From the NCBI GenBank assembly GCA_050246945.1, contig JBFWVC010000017.1, positions 1 to 64,000 of the forward strand: DNA of 64,000 bases. The letters are read 5' to 3'. A program made the translations under genes and the position numbers. How positions within the stretch are numbered: position 1 is the first letter of the stretch; every line of letters begins with the position of its first letter. Source of the DNA: JAEUMD01 sp050246945 (lineage in GTDB: Bacteria; Pseudomonadota; Alphaproteobacteria; Rhizobiales; Hyphomicrobiaceae). This document shows, piece after piece, positions 26,172 through 36,592 of this stretch. The notes under the pieces are model-generated. The model worked only from the letters and a program-made list of their open reading frames with translations. It was not told where the DNA came from and searched no databases.

Positions 26172-26175
<4 letters not shown>
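24286..26175 (+). CDS. NtrB-like sensor histidine kinase with periplasmic haem-c motif
   Basis: The 629-residue protein has a first membrane span at about 18-40, a periplasmic domain to about 187, and a second span at about 190-213. It then has a HAMP domain, a PAS domain and the transmitter. The periplasmic part contains CAGC at 121-124 and CQQCH at 158-162, a canonical covalent haem-attachment motif. The PAS domain (about 270-400) has a Cys-rich insert (HCYASSH, EPCAPTLVKCPLY, GCPLTC). The transmitter has H-box AAGVAHEIRNPLSSI, N-box VFNIVQNAFHAM and G boxes DTGCGIS and GTGLGLPI. It should phosphorylate the adjacent NtrC-type regulator in response to periplasmic redox state or ligand. Confidence 0.9.
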
Positions 26176-27542
<1,367 letters not shown>

Positions 27543-27655
27543 CCAAGCGCTGGCCGCGCACCGCTCCGTTCACGTCCGGAGTCCGGAAACATTGATTCTC
27601 CGGCGGGAATAGTGCTGCCGATGTGGTTTGGAATCACGGCATCTCCGTTACCAAT

Positions 27656-27758
27656 AGAGCATGCCTCGCTGAAGTGTGTCGCCGTTCAGCGCCATAAGCA
27701 TCCTCAAAAGAATGCGCTGGATTGTGTTCGCATTTCCATCAAACATGAACACGATCTG
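27656..27758. repeat. Rhizobial-type palindromic intergenic repeat, copy C
   Basis: AGAGCATG at the left, GCATCCTC at 27698-27705, then a second half with GGATTGTGTTCGCAT and CATGAACACGATCTG as in the copy at 40366. It fills much of the 367-base gap (27543-27909) between the regulator gene and the ATP synthase operon, in which I see no gene or clear terminator. Confidence 0.65.
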
Positions 27759-27909
27759 CTGCATGGCGCTGAGCCTCCTGGCCTTCTGGCAGTCAAACTC
27801 TAAGAGGCGTTCAGGTGGGCCGCCCCGCAATTTCGCGAAAGCAAGGCCTAACCTTTCGCGGCATTATTAATTGTTGCTTCGATAGTACTTAAGATCATGG
27901 ATTAAGCTC

Positions 27910-29370
27910 GTGTCCCCTCCGTCAGATCCACTGAAGCAGAGGAACGTAAACCCGGAGTCAACGCGACCGCTCGGCGAAGTGGTTGCGGTCTACGGCTCGG
28001 TCCTTGACGTCGATTTTCCTGAAAATGCCCTCCCGCAGCTCTTCAATGCTCTAGAGATCGAATGGGATGGCCCTCATCGCCTCGTTGTCGAGGTCCAACA
28101 GCATCTGGGGCCGCGTCGGGTTCGTGGTGTAGCCCTGCAAGATACGACCGGATTGTGCTGTGGAGTGCGCGCCAAGGACACGCGCTCTGCAATTCGAGTT
28201 CCGGTCGGTCGGCCGACGCTGGGTCGCATGATTGATGTATTGGGAGACCCAGTTGACGCTGGACCGGCGTTCGATACGCAGACCTTGCGAAGAGCTATTC
28301 ATCGTCGCCCGCCGGCACTCGATGTTCAGGGAACAAGTCGCGCGCCCTTCCACACCGGCATCAAGGTGATCGACCTGCTTGCGCCACTGCCTCGCGGTGG
28401 CAAGGCTGCAATGTTCGGTGGGGCCGGTGTTGGCAAGACCGTCCTCATCATGGAGTTGATCCGCAGCACGGTTGAATCTTACCGGGGATTATCGGTGTTC
28501 GCCGGTATCGGTGAGCGCACGCGCGAAGGGCATGAACTGTGGCTGGAGTTGCAGGAATCCGGTGTCCTCGCGCAGACCGCTCTCGTGTTCGGACAGATGA
28601 ACGAGCCGCCCGGCGCGCGTTGGCGTGTGGGGCTGACGGCGCTAACAATCGCAGAATTTTTCCGTGACGAGCTGCAAAAGGACGTGCTGCTGCTGATCGA
28701 CAACGTCTTCAGGTTTGCGCAGGCTGGCGGAGAAGTCTCAGGCCTATTGGGACGAATGCCATCGCGGCTAGGTTATCAGCCCACGCTGGCGACTGAGATC
28801 GCAGAACTGGAGGAGCGGATAACATCGGTCAAGTCCGCCGCGATTACGTCGATCCAGGCCGTTTATGTTCCTGCAGATGATTTCACGGATCCAGCTGTGG
28901 CGCAGACGTTCACGCATCTGGATACTTCGGTCGTCCTCAGTCGAGAAATGGCCAGTGAGGGCCTTTATCCTGCAATCGATCCTCTTGCATCAACGTCTGT
29001 TCTTCTTGATCCGTTGATCGTTGGAGAGAGGCACTATCTAATCGCCGATGAGGCGCGAAAGCTGATTGAGCGATATCGCGAATTGCAGGAAGTCATTTCG
29101 CTGCTGGGAACCGACGAGCTGTCGGCCAACGATCGAAAGTCGGTCGAGCGAGCACGAAGGCTGATACGGTTCTTGACGCAACCGTTTCTTGTCACGGCTC
29201 AGTTTACCGGGCGCGGAGGTGTCGCGGTTGATCTGGAAGAAACCCTTGCAGGTTGTCGGGCGATTCTTGATGGCACTGTCGATGACCTGCCGGAAGATGC
29301 CTTCTATATGACTGGCACTCTTGACGACGTGCGCAATCGCGCCGGAACAGAAGGCAAGGGTCAGGCATGA
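27910..29370 (+). CDS. atpD: N-ATPase beta subunit
   Basis: The 486-residue catalytic beta subunit has Walker A GGAGVGKT, the ERTREGHEL segment and LLLIDNVFRF, standard for F-type beta subunits. It heads an operon in the order atpDCQRBEFAG with no delta gene, which defines the N-ATPase group, a horizontally spread second ATP synthase. The start is a GTG at 27910 with no obvious ribosome site. The stop overlaps atpC as ATGA. The operon looks lower in G+C than the flanking genes, consistent with transfer, although I did not compute it. Confidence 0.93.
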   Translation: MSPPSDPLKQRNVNPESTRPLGEVVAVYGSVLDVDFPENALPQLFNALEIEWDGPHRLVVEVQQHLGPRRVRGVALQDTTGLCCGVRAKDTRSAIRVPVGRPTLGRMIDVLGDPVDAGPAFDTQTLRRAIHRRPPALDVQGTSRAPFHTGIKVIDLLAPLPRGGKAAMFGGAGVGKTVLIMELIRSTVESYRGLSVFAGIGERTREGHELWLELQESGVLAQTALVFGQMNEPPGARWRVGLTALTIAEFFRDELQKDVLLLIDNVFRFAQAGGEVSGLLGRMPSRLGYQPTLATEIAELEERITSVKSAAITSIQAVYVPADDFTDPAVAQTFTHLDTSVVLSREMASEGLYPAIDPLASTSVLLDPLIVGERHYLIADEARKLIERYRELQEVISLLGTDELSANDRKSVERARRLIRFLTQPFLVTAQFTGRGGVAVDLEETLAGCRAILDGTVDDLPEDAFYMTGTLDDVRNRAGTEGKGQA

Positions 29371-29834
29371 GACTTTCCATTGGAACACCACTTGCTGTCG
29401 TCGTAGACGAAACGGATGTGACGTACGTTCGCGCAGAAGATGAGACCGGGTCATTCGGCATCCTGGAGGGTCATGCCGACTTTTTGACGACACTGGCCGT
29501 GTGTGTGGTGACCTGGCACCGCGACAAGAAGACTTCCCAGGTAGCTGTTCGAGGTGGAATTCTACGGATAAGCGGCGGCAACCACGTCTCAGTCGTCACG
29601 CGCGAGGCCGTCGGGGAAGAAACATTGGCCGCGCTAGGCAGAGCCGTTTTAGAGCGCATGCAGGAGCAGGTCGAAAGCGAGGAAGCGTCCCGGTTGGTTG
29701 GGACACGAATGGAGCTGGCGACCATTCGGCAGATCGAGCGATATTTTGCGACGGACCGCAGCACGGTCAGCAGGGCGGCAAGTGGTGAGGGCGGCATGTC
29801 CGTGTCAGCGGACAAGTCTCGAGGTGAAGGATGA
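29367..29834 (+). CDS. atpC: N-ATPase epsilon subunit
   Basis: The 155-residue protein matches the epsilon subunit: an N-terminal beta-sandwich with ETGSFGILEGHADFLTTL and a helical C-terminus. In the F1 sector epsilon couples and regulates rotation. It overlaps atpD and atpQ by four bases on each side, indicating translational coupling. The position directly after the beta gene is the normal N-ATPase order. Confidence 0.9.
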   Translation: MRLSIGTPLAVVVDETDVTYVRAEDETGSFGILEGHADFLTTLAVCVVTWHRDKKTSQVAVRGGILRISGGNHVSVVTREAVGEETLAALGRAVLERMQEQVESEEASRLVGTRMELATIRQIERYFATDRSTVSRAASGEGGMSVSADKSRGEG

Positions 29835-30124
29835 CGACCTCTCCAGACGACGATCGAACCTATCTCGAATTGAGCGATGCTGTACAACATCGCAAGCGCA
29901 GAGACAGCGAATGGCTCCGAAGTGGCGAGAGACCGTTGTGGCGCAATCTGTCCATGATCGGCGCCTTGGGGTGGCTCATAGTCCTGCCCACGCTGCTTGG
30001 AGCACTGACAGGCGGTTGGCTCGATCGCAAGTTTGACAGTGGAATTTTCTGGAGCGGAGCCTTGATTGTCATTGGCGCTGCTCTTGGCGGATATCTCGCT
30101 TGGCGAAGGATGCACATCGAATGA
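29831..30124 (+). CDS. atpQ: N-ATPase AtpQ (AtpI-like) membrane protein
   Basis: The 97-residue protein has a charged N-terminal half with RRDSEWLRSGERPLW, then two membrane helices (about 44-62 and 71-90), matching the AtpI/AtpZ-like small proteins found between atpC and atpR in N-ATPase operons. It probably helps assemble the c-ring or carries Mg or Na ions. It overlaps both neighbours by four bases. Confidence 0.8.
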   Translation: MTTSPDDDRTYLELSDAVQHRKRRDSEWLRSGERPLWRNLSMIGALGWLIVLPTLLGALTGGWLDRKFDSGIFWSGALIVIGAALGGYLAWRRMHIE

Positions 30125-30399
30125 GCGCGGTGCTGTCATCGACGTGGTCGTGGGCTGCAGGCTTTGCGGCCGGATATCTCTTGGGCGTCGCTTATTTTTC
30201 TCAATTGCGCAGTTGGTCTCACCTGCTTGCTCGCGCGTCTTCGCCCTATCGACTTATGGTGACGGCCTCAATGCGTGTGTTCATTGCCGTGACCGTCTTC
30301 GTGCTCTTGATGCTATGGAGTGCGCCAGCGGCAATTTGCGGTCTCATTGGATTCTCGCTCGCGCGGCGGTTTGCAGTTTCACGTACGGAGATCGGCTAG
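30121..30399 (+). CDS. atpR: N-ATPase AtpR membrane protein
   Basis: The 92-residue hydrophobic protein has about three membrane segments and an Arg-containing helix (FSLARRFAV near the end). AtpR is specific to N-ATPase operons and is proposed to interact with the c-subunit carboxylates during assembly. The ATG at 30121 overlaps the atpQ stop as ATGA, so it is preferred over the upstream start at 30100. Confidence 0.8.
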   Translation: MSAVLSSTWSWAAGFAAGYLLGVAYFSQLRSWSHLLARASSPYRLMVTASMRVFIAVTVFVLLMLWSAPAAICGLIGFSLARRFAVSRTEIG

Positions 30400-30401
30400 A
30401 C

Positions 30402-31073
30402 ATGGTTCAAAGTCCGCTCTCGACAGAGATACTCTTCTACATCGGACCGATACCGATCGCCGCCGCGGTGGTCACGACATGGGCGATCATGGCGACGTTG
30501 GCATTGGTATGCCTTATCGGATTTGGTACTCGACGAGCCGATGGCGGCGCCCTGCAGACTTCGTTGGAGATAGTTGTCGAGACGATGCTGTCCCAGATTC
30601 GCTCCATCGTCGGGCCGCGAAGCGCCGCCTTCGCCCCTCTGCTCATGACATTGTTCATATTTGTAGTATGCGCGAATCTTTCAGCCGTTCTGCCCGGTGT
30701 CAAAGCGCCGACAGCGCACCTGGAAACGCCAGCAGCGCTCGCCGTGATCGTATTCATTTCAGCGCACTATTATGGAATCCGCGCGCAAGGGCTTGTGAAC
30801 TACCTGCGTCACTACACAAGGCCCAACTGGATACTCACGCCGCTGAACATGCTTGCTGAACTTACGCGAACATTTTCACTGATGATCCGCTTGTTCGGCA
30901 ACATGATGAGCCATGAACTGGTTCTGACAATCATTGTAGTTCTGGCGGGCTTGCTGGTTCCGGTGCCATTTCTTGCGCTCGGCCTGCTCATTGGTCTGAT
31001 TCAAGCCTACATATTCACCGTGCTCGCCACGGTTTACATTGGGGCAGCTTCGGCTTCCATCTCGATCGAATGA
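30402..31073 (+). CDS. atpB: N-ATPase subunit a
   Basis: The 223-residue protein has about five membrane segments. The essential stator Arg is in MIRLFGNMMSHEL, corresponding to the RLFGNM motif of subunit a. A conserved PLNMLAELTRTFSL helix precedes it. Together with the c-ring it forms the ion path. The ATG at 30402 is 2 bases after atpR. The longer frame from 30066 is an artefact of the upstream genes. Confidence 0.92.
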   Translation: MVQSPLSTEILFYIGPIPIAAAVVTTWAIMATLALVCLIGFGTRRADGGALQTSLEIVVETMLSQIRSIVGPRSAAFAPLLMTLFIFVVCANLSAVLPGVKAPTAHLETPAALAVIVFISAHYYGIRAQGLVNYLRHYTRPNWILTPLNMLAELTRTFSLMIRLFGNMMSHELVLTIIVVLAGLLVPVPFLALGLLIGLIQAYIFTVLATVYIGAASASISIE

Positions 31074-31083
31074 AAGGTTGGCA

Positions 31084-31326
31084 ATGGACATCAATGTAAT
31101 CAGCATTGTCGGCGCCGTGATTGCGGTCAGTTTCGGTGCGATCGGACCGGCCTTGGCCGAAGGACGCGCGATCGCCGCGGCAATGGAAGCTATAGCGAGG
31201 CAACCCGAATCTGCCGGCGTGATCTCGCGAACGCTGTTTGTTGGTCTGGCAATGATCGAGACGATGGCTATCTACTGCCTCGTCATCGCGCTTCTGCTCC
31301 TATACGCCAACCCATTTGTGAAGTGA
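31084..31326 (+). CDS. atpE: N-ATPase subunit c
   Basis: The 80-residue hairpin has two membrane helices and a polar loop, ARQPES. The conserved ion-binding carboxylate is E59. A second carboxylate, E26, sits where the sodium-binding Ilyobacter c subunit has Gln32. T60 and Y64 match its Ser66 and Tyr70, while the position equivalent to Thr67 is M61. N-ATPase c subunits commonly carry two carboxylates. Whether they move sodium or protons has been debated and may vary by species. The ring size cannot be inferred. Confidence 0.93.
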   Translation: MDINVISIVGAVIAVSFGAIGPALAEGRAIAAAMEAIARQPESAGVISRTLFVGLAMIETMAIYCLVIALLLLYANPFVK

Positions 31327-31336
31327 AATATCAGTG

Positions 31337-32101
31337 ATGCACTTCAGCTGGTGGACTTTTCTTATACAGGCCGCGAACTTCCTCGTCCTCGTGTGGCTGC
31401 TGAACCGTCTACTCTTCCGCCCTGTCAACGACGTCATCGAAAGGCGGAGGCAGAAAAGTCGGCAGGCCGAGTCGGATGCCGAACAGGCGCAGGCAGAAGC
31501 CGAAGCCGAAGGACGTCGCTATCAGCAAGCGCTCGCTGACATCGACAGGAAGCAGCGCGAGGCAATCGACACCGCTCACCAGAAAATTGAAGCGGATCGG
31601 GCGGCGATCCTCAGCGAAGCGAAAACACGAGCGGCAGCGGAGATCAGCGAAGCGCGCAAAGCCGTTGCGCTGGAGAAGAGTGAGGCTATCGAAGGCACGC
31701 GTATCGAGATTGCAAGGATGGCCGTTGCAATGGCCAGCAGGCTGTTGGCGGACACCGCCAATGAGATTCCCAACAGCGTCTCACTGGCGCGCTTGGAGAA
31801 GGAGCTGGACGCTCTATCCCCGCGTGAGCGCAGACAAATGGAACGCGACGTGTCAGAAAGCGGCGGCGCCCTCGAGGTCGTAACGGCAAGGACACTTGCA
31901 GCTGAGGAACGTGAAATCTGGCAGGGAGCGCTCGAGCAGGCATTGCGGATACCTCTCAAGTTGACCTTCAAGCACGACCCCGAGTTGATCTCGGGCGCGG
32001 TGCTTCATCTGCCTCATATATCCGTACGTGCGAGCCTGTTTGATCGGATGCGCGTGGCGGAAGACGCGATTCTGAGAGGCGCCATTGCCAACGATTCGTG
32101 A
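31337..32101 (+). CDS. atpF: N-ATPase subunit b with delta-like C-terminal extension
   Basis: The 254-residue protein is about 100 residues longer than a usual b subunit. One N-terminal membrane helix (about 5-28) is followed by a long charged coiled coil, then a C-terminal domain including HDPELISGAVLHLPHISVRASLFDR in part, similar to the end of delta subunits. N-ATPase operons lack atpH, and this extension is thought to replace delta. A GTG at 31334, one codon upstream, is an alternative start. The end overlaps atpA. Confidence 0.88.
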   Translation: MHFSWWTFLIQAANFLVLVWLLNRLLFRPVNDVIERRRQKSRQAESDAEQAQAEAEAEGRRYQQALADIDRKQREAIDTAHQKIEADRAAILSEAKTRAAAEISEARKAVALEKSEAIEGTRIEIARMAVAMASRLLADTANEIPNSVSLARLEKELDALSPRERRQMERDVSESGGALEVVTARTLAAEEREIWQGALEQALRIPLKLTFKHDPELISGAVLHLPHISVRASLFDRMRVAEDAILRGAIANDS

Positions 32102-33644
32102 CGAGCTTCGGGGCTGGCTGGCCGACGCGCCACATGCGCTTTCGGCGCTTGATCTGCGCGCGCGGATCGAGCATGTCGGGACCGTATCGCGGATCGGAGA
32201 TTTGGTTGCCTCGATAGACGGACTTCCCAATACCCGGCTCGGCGAGGTGCTTCGCTTTGATGGAGGCGCATTGGGGATTGCTCTTTCGGTCGAGGTCGAG
32301 CATGTCGAATGTGTCTTGCTCGACAGCGGGCAAGGTATTTCCGCCGGAACGAAAGTGCGCGGGACAGGAGATATTGTCCGTACGCCCGTCGGTCCGTCGT
32401 TGCTCGGTCGCATCATCGACGCTTTGGGACGGCCACGTGATGAGGTCGGGCCGATCCGAGCAGAAACGCATGAGCCTATAGAGCGGCCGGCCCCTGGCAT
32501 CCTCGAACGCGATCTCATTCGCGAGCCCTTGATGACTGGGCTTACGGTCATCGACAGCATGATACCCTTGGGACGCGGGCAAAGAGCCTTGTTGATGGGA
32601 GACCGAAAGACCGGAAAAACGGCGGTGGCCGTCGATGCCGTCATCAACCAGAAGACGACCGATACAATTTGCATATATGCGCTGATTGGCCAGAAGTCTT
32701 CAACGATCGAACAAGTTGTCGACGCGGTGAGAACTCATGGCGCCATGGAACGCTGCATCTTCGTGGTCGGCGAGGCAAGTGATCCTCCCGGTGTACAGTG
32801 GCTGGTCCCGTATGCTGCCTGCACCGTGGCCGAATACTTTCGTGACCGGGGCCAGCACGCCTTGCTGATTTTGGACGACCTGACGCGCCACGCCATCGTC
32901 TATCGTGAAATTTCATTGCTTCTTCGACGGCCACCAGGCAGAGAAGCGTATCCGGGAGACATATTCTATATTCATTCACGCTTGCTCGAGCGCGCAGCCA
33001 AGCTATCCAAGGATCGCGGTGGCGGCTCCCTGACGGCTCTTCCGATTGTCGAGACGCAGGCTGGTAACCTCAGCGCGTATATCCCGACCAATCTCATTTC
33101 TATCACCGACGGCCAAATCTACTTTGAACCGAAGCTGTTCTACGAGGGACAAAAGCCTGCCGTGAACGTGGGTCTCAGCGTTTCACGTGTCGGCGCCAAA
33201 ACACAGGCAGCCGCCATAAGGCAGCGTGCAGCGAACCTGAAACTGCAATATGCGCAGTTTATCGAGTTGGAGGTGTTTACAAGATTTGGCGCAATGGTCG
33301 ATGAGCGTACGCAGGATCGCATCGAGCACGGCAGGCGTATTCGCGCAATCCTGGCGCAGCCCCAATTCACGCCACGATCTCTGGCGGTGCAGACATCGCT
33401 CCTTCTTGCACTGGAATCGCACTGTCTCGATCAACTTTCACTGTCGCAAGTCGAGACATTCAAGACCCGAATCGGCAGACATCTCGACCGAAACTGCCCA
33501 CATGTTTCGGCTCGTCTGGATCGGTTTCAATCTATCGAACCGGCTGACGAAGCGGAACTCCGCTCGGCAATTGATCAGCTCGTTGCCGACATTTCTGGGC
33601 GACAATCGGAAGTGGATGTCGATGGAACAACTGGCGCGCCTTGA
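32085..33644 (+). CDS. atpA: N-ATPase alpha subunit
   Basis: The 519-residue non-catalytic alpha subunit has Walker A GDRKTGKTA, the ALIGQKSSTIEQVV stretch and the RRPPGREAYPGD segment typical of alpha. The frame opens with TTG at 32085, overlapping the end of atpF by 17 bases. The true start is uncertain because no ATG lies nearby. The C-terminal helical domain is complete, and the gene overlaps atpG. Confidence 0.92.
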   Translation: MPTIRDELRGWLADAPHALSALDLRARIEHVGTVSRIGDLVASIDGLPNTRLGEVLRFDGGALGIALSVEVEHVECVLLDSGQGISAGTKVRGTGDIVRTPVGPSLLGRIIDALGRPRDEVGPIRAETHEPIERPAPGILERDLIREPLMTGLTVIDSMIPLGRGQRALLMGDRKTGKTAVAVDAVINQKTTDTICIYALIGQKSSTIEQVVDAVRTHGAMERCIFVVGEASDPPGVQWLVPYAACTVAEYFRDRGQHALLILDDLTRHAIVYREISLLLRRPPGREAYPGDIFYIHSRLLERAAKLSKDRGGGSLTALPIVETQAGNLSAYIPTNLISITDGQIYFEPKLFYEGQKPAVNVGLSVSRVGAKTQAAAIRQRAANLKLQYAQFIELEVFTRFGAMVDERTQDRIEHGRRIRAILAQPQFTPRSLAVQTSLLLALESHCLDQLSLSQVETFKTRIGRHLDRNCPHVSARLDRFQSIEPADEAELRSAIDQLVADISGRQSEVDVDGTTGAP

Positions 33645-34482
33645 GAATCGAATTGGTAGCCTGAAAGAGCTGCAGGATCTCCTTTCAGCCATAAAGGCCA
33701 TGGCTGCTGCACACATGCAAATCGCGCAGACGGCCTTGGAAAGCGTGAAAAGCTACAACGACGTCGTCGAGTGTGCGATCGCGGACGCCGCCTCCATGCC
33801 AAGTCGGACCCACCGCGATTGGTCGTACCCTGCCGCGACCGGAAGATCGATGCTGATCATTCTGGGCTCGGAGCATGGCTTCTGTGGCTCGTTCAACCGG
33901 TTGGTCGTCGAGCGTTCTCGCGACGTCCTGAAGGATTCCGAAGCCGTTGCGGTCATCGGCCGGCGAGCGGCCGCGATCGCGACTGGCTACGAGATGACGC
34001 CAGCTTGGATCTCGCCCATGGCAACACAAATGGACGGCGTGCTGGGCACGGCAAGGCGTGTCGCAGCCATGCTCGAGGACACCGAAATCATCAGACTCGT
34101 CCTTGCAAGATATCGCGGTGCTACACGATTCGAAGTTGAAGTGCGCCAAGTCCTGCCTCCACGGCCTGAACTATTTGAACCGAGGCGCGGCCACGCAGCG
34201 CCATTGCATCACCTGCGGCCGGCGCGGCTCATTCACACACTGCTTGTTGAGCTACTTCTGTCTGAGCTGATGCTGGCCCTGACAGATTCGTTTGCCAGCG
34301 AGAATGCCGCCCGCTTCCGCGTGATGCAGGCCGCCAATCAGAGTATCGAAGATAAGCTGTCGCGGTTGACGCGAGCGAGCCGGCAATTGCGGCAGGATAC
34401 AATCACGTCGGAGTTGCTGGAAATTGTCACAGGCAGCGAGGCCGTAAGTGCATCGCGCGCAAAAGCCGAGAATTCGATTTGA
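33616..34482 (+). CDS. atpG: N-ATPase gamma subunit
   Basis: The 288-residue rotor stalk subunit begins MSMEQLARLENRIGSLKELQDLLSAIKAM in part, the N-terminal helix of gamma, and ends with the partner helix ARFRVMQAANQSIEDKL. GSEHGFCGSFN matches the conserved GxxxGLCGxxN region. It overlaps atpA by 29 bases, with a possible GGAAG site. It is the last gene of the N-ATPase operon, completing a full set without delta. Confidence 0.88.
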   Translation: MSMEQLARLENRIGSLKELQDLLSAIKAMAAAHMQIAQTALESVKSYNDVVECAIADAASMPSRTHRDWSYPAATGRSMLIILGSEHGFCGSFNRLVVERSRDVLKDSEAVAVIGRRAAAIATGYEMTPAWISPMATQMDGVLGTARRVAAMLEDTEIIRLVLARYRGATRFEVEVRQVLPPRPELFEPRRGHAAPLHHLRPARLIHTLLVELLLSELMLALTDSFASENAARFRVMQAANQSIEDKLSRLTRASRQLRQDTITSELLEIVTGSEAVSASRAKAENSI

Positions 34483-34928
34483 GATAATGCGCGAGGCGCG
34501 GGTAATCGAGCTCGATATCCAGCACATCGAGCTTTCCTCATTCGCGCGTACGGCAAGAATGTCCTTAGGCTCACGAAATAGCCGTTGCCGCTTGGTTGTG
34601 GTTGGAATCCATACTAGCCCTATGACTCGAACGTGGTCGATCTCTCGCTTCGCGTTGGACGATGACAAGGGTCGTTTTTGGAATCTCCACCTTTATTGAA
34701 GCGCTGCTCCCTGAGGGGTCCAGCCGGCCTTTACCCGATCGGCGGCGCCATCTTGGCACCTGCCCCCGATTGACAAGCAAGTGCCGGATGACGTCGTCTA
34801 GCGGCAAAGTCGTATAGTGCTTCTGCATTTCGGGCCGTCACATCGGCGGCTGCAGCTCGGGCCAAGGTCACCGGGCCCTTGTCAGCAGTTTGCTCCAAAG
34901 AATCAATTCGTACGAGGGGATCACTCCG
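34483..34928. other. Intergenic region after the N-ATPase operon
   Basis: This stretch of 446 bases holds no frame I can support. Short frames on both strands (for example 34448-34699 plus) lack ribosome sites and recognisable sequence. A GAGGGG site at its right end belongs to the next gene. Confidence 0.5.
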
Positions 34929-35744
34929 ATGGATTTCGCTTCCCTGATCTGGATCGCATTTGTCCTCATGGCGTTGCAGCCCCTGTTGATGGGCCGCTGG
35001 ATGACATATCTGCGCTTGAGAGCCATTGCACGCATCGAAGCCAAGCGCGGAACGCGCGTGATTACGATGATCCATCGGCAAGAGAAGCGTAGCTTGTTGG
35101 GCTTCTCCGTCGCGCGGCACATCGATCTCGAGGATGCTCAGACTGTCATTGCCGCCATCAAGGAAACGCCGAGAGACACACCGATAGACTTGGTCTTGCA
35201 TACCCCGGGTGGGTTGGTCTTGGCGGCGATGCAGATCGCCCGAGCCGTGGAGGCGCATCCCGCAAAGGTCACGGTGTTTGTTCCGGTTTATGCAATGTCG
35301 GGTGGAACTCTCATTGCGCTGGCCGCTGACGAGATTGTCTTGGGTGAATTTTCTGTGCTGGGACCCATTGATCCGCAGATTGGTGGCCTGCCGGCCGCGA
35401 GCATTGTGAAGGCGAGAGACAGCAAGTCGCCCGACAAGCTTTTCGATCTGACGCTCGTGTTGGCAGACGTGAGCGAGAAAGCTCTCGCACAGGTGAAGCG
35501 AGGGGCAGTTGAGTTGCTCACACCCGAGATGGAGCAGTCGAAAGCCGAGCAGCTCGCAGAAAAACTTGCCGGTGGTCATTGGACCCACGACTATGCATTG
35601 ACGGCGGCAGAGGCGCGTGAACTTGGCTTGCCGGTGACCGTAAATATGCCGCTGGAGTTCATGGAATTCATGAGGCTATACCCTCAACCGATACAGAGAT
35701 CCGGCGTCGATTATCTGCCTGTCGACCTGCCTCGACAATCTTGA
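34929..35744 (+). CDS. Membrane-anchored ClpP-fold serine protease (SDH_sah family)
   Basis: The 271-residue protein has an N-terminal membrane span (about 3-22) and then a crotonase/ClpP-like fold: IDLVLHTPGGLVLAAMQIA, then YAMSGGTLIALAADEIVLG with the likely nucleophile Ser in MSGG, then SVLGPIDPQIGG. This matches the serine dehydrogenase proteinase family (PF01972), distant relatives of SppA and ClpP. The HTPGG oxyanion loop and MSGG motif are both present, so it should be active. The ATG at 34929 follows a GAGGGG site. Function in vivo is unclear; membrane protein quality control is plausible. Confidence 0.8.
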   Translation: MDFASLIWIAFVLMALQPLLMGRWMTYLRLRAIARIEAKRGTRVITMIHRQEKRSLLGFSVARHIDLEDAQTVIAAIKETPRDTPIDLVLHTPGGLVLAAMQIARAVEAHPAKVTVFVPVYAMSGGTLIALAADEIVLGEFSVLGPIDPQIGGLPAASIVKARDSKSPDKLFDLTLVLADVSEKALAQVKRGAVELLTPEMEQSKAEQLAEKLAGGHWTHDYALTAAEARELGLPVTVNMPLEFMEFMRLYPQPIQRSGVDYLPVDLPRQS

Positions 35745-35778
35745 GGGCGGGTACGACCGATCGGATCATGGACAGATT

Positions 35779-35985
35779 GTGGGGTTACGTCCGAAAGCGA
35801 CAGCCATCATCCAGCAAGGGCTGGAACGATCGGATCATCGCTGGATCGGCCCGCGCGCTATACTCCAGGGCAACCGGCCGTTCCGGGTTATCTTGCCCCG
35901 TAGCGCAGATCATTCCGAATTGCTGGCAAATCTCGCCGGCCAAGAGCAATTAGGTTCTTTTAATTCTATTGAGTTTCGGGCGTAA
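35779..35985 (+). CDS. Possible short frame, unrecognised
   Basis: A 68-codon GTG frame with RPFRVILPRSADHSELLANLAG looks protein-like but has no clear ribosome site or known family. It could be a remnant. It lies in the 296-base gap between the protease and the flavin-binding-like gene. The sequence GATCGGATCAT occurs twice here (about 35758 and 35828). Confidence 0.2.
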   Translation: MGLRPKATAIIQQGLERSDHRWIGPRAILQGNRPFRVILPRSADHSELLANLAGQEQLGSFNSIEFRA

Positions 35986-36040
35986 GGTATTGGGTGTTTG
36001 AAGCCCGGTTGGCGCCCCGACCGAAATTGGGAGGTTGCAG

Positions 36041-36493
36041 ATGGACAAGGAGATCGAGAAAAGGATTCTGGAACTGCTCGACGATCACCGGATCATGACA
36101 GTGGCAACGCTACGGCCGGATGGTTGGCCGCAAGCAACGACAGTTGGTTACGTCAACGAAGGACTCACGCTCTACTTCTTGTGTGGGCGCGACAGTCAGA
36201 AGGCCGCAAATCTCGCGCGCGACGATAGAATTTCCCTTACTATCGATCACGACACGCCTCAGATCATGGAGATTTCAGGACTGTCCATGGCGGCACGCGC
36301 ACACCTCGTCACTGACCGTTCAGAAGCGGAGAGGGTGCTGGCGATGTTGCCCACGAAGTACCCCGAACAATCCTCCTTGCCAGGCCCCATGCCTGGCGTC
36401 GACGACGTCCGCATCTTTCGGGTGGCACCAAAAGTCATCTCGGTTCTCGACTATACCAAGGGTTTCGGTCACACCGATGAGGTGGCCCTTTAG
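36041..36493 (+). CDS. Pyridoxamine 5'-phosphate oxidase-like flavin-binding protein
   Basis: The 150-residue protein has the split-barrel pattern of the PNPOx-like superfamily: IMTVATLRPDGWPQATTVGYV, then LYFLCGRDSQKAANL, then ISGLSMAARAHLV. Members bind FMN, F420 or haem, and the reaction here is unknown. A GGGAGG site lies six bases before the ATG at 36041, which is therefore preferred to the TTG at 36035. It stands alone, convergent with the next gene. Confidence 0.8.
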   Translation: MDKEIEKRILELLDDHRIMTVATLRPDGWPQATTVGYVNEGLTLYFLCGRDSQKAANLARDDRISLTIDHDTPQIMEISGLSMAARAHLVTDRSEAERVLAMLPTKYPEQSSLPGPMPGVDDVRIFRVAPKVISVLDYTKGFGHTDEVAL

Positions 36494-36592
36494 CTGTGAT
36501 GTTCGCGATGGCGTATGCGGGTCGATGAAATTTAGACTTCCGAGTGCGCCCCGCAGTGGTATCGTGATGGGCGATAAGCGAGTACTGGCATA

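Noticed and set aside
34448..34699. 83-codon frame after atpG
   Set aside because: It overlaps the end of atpG, lacks a ribosome site and resembles no family.
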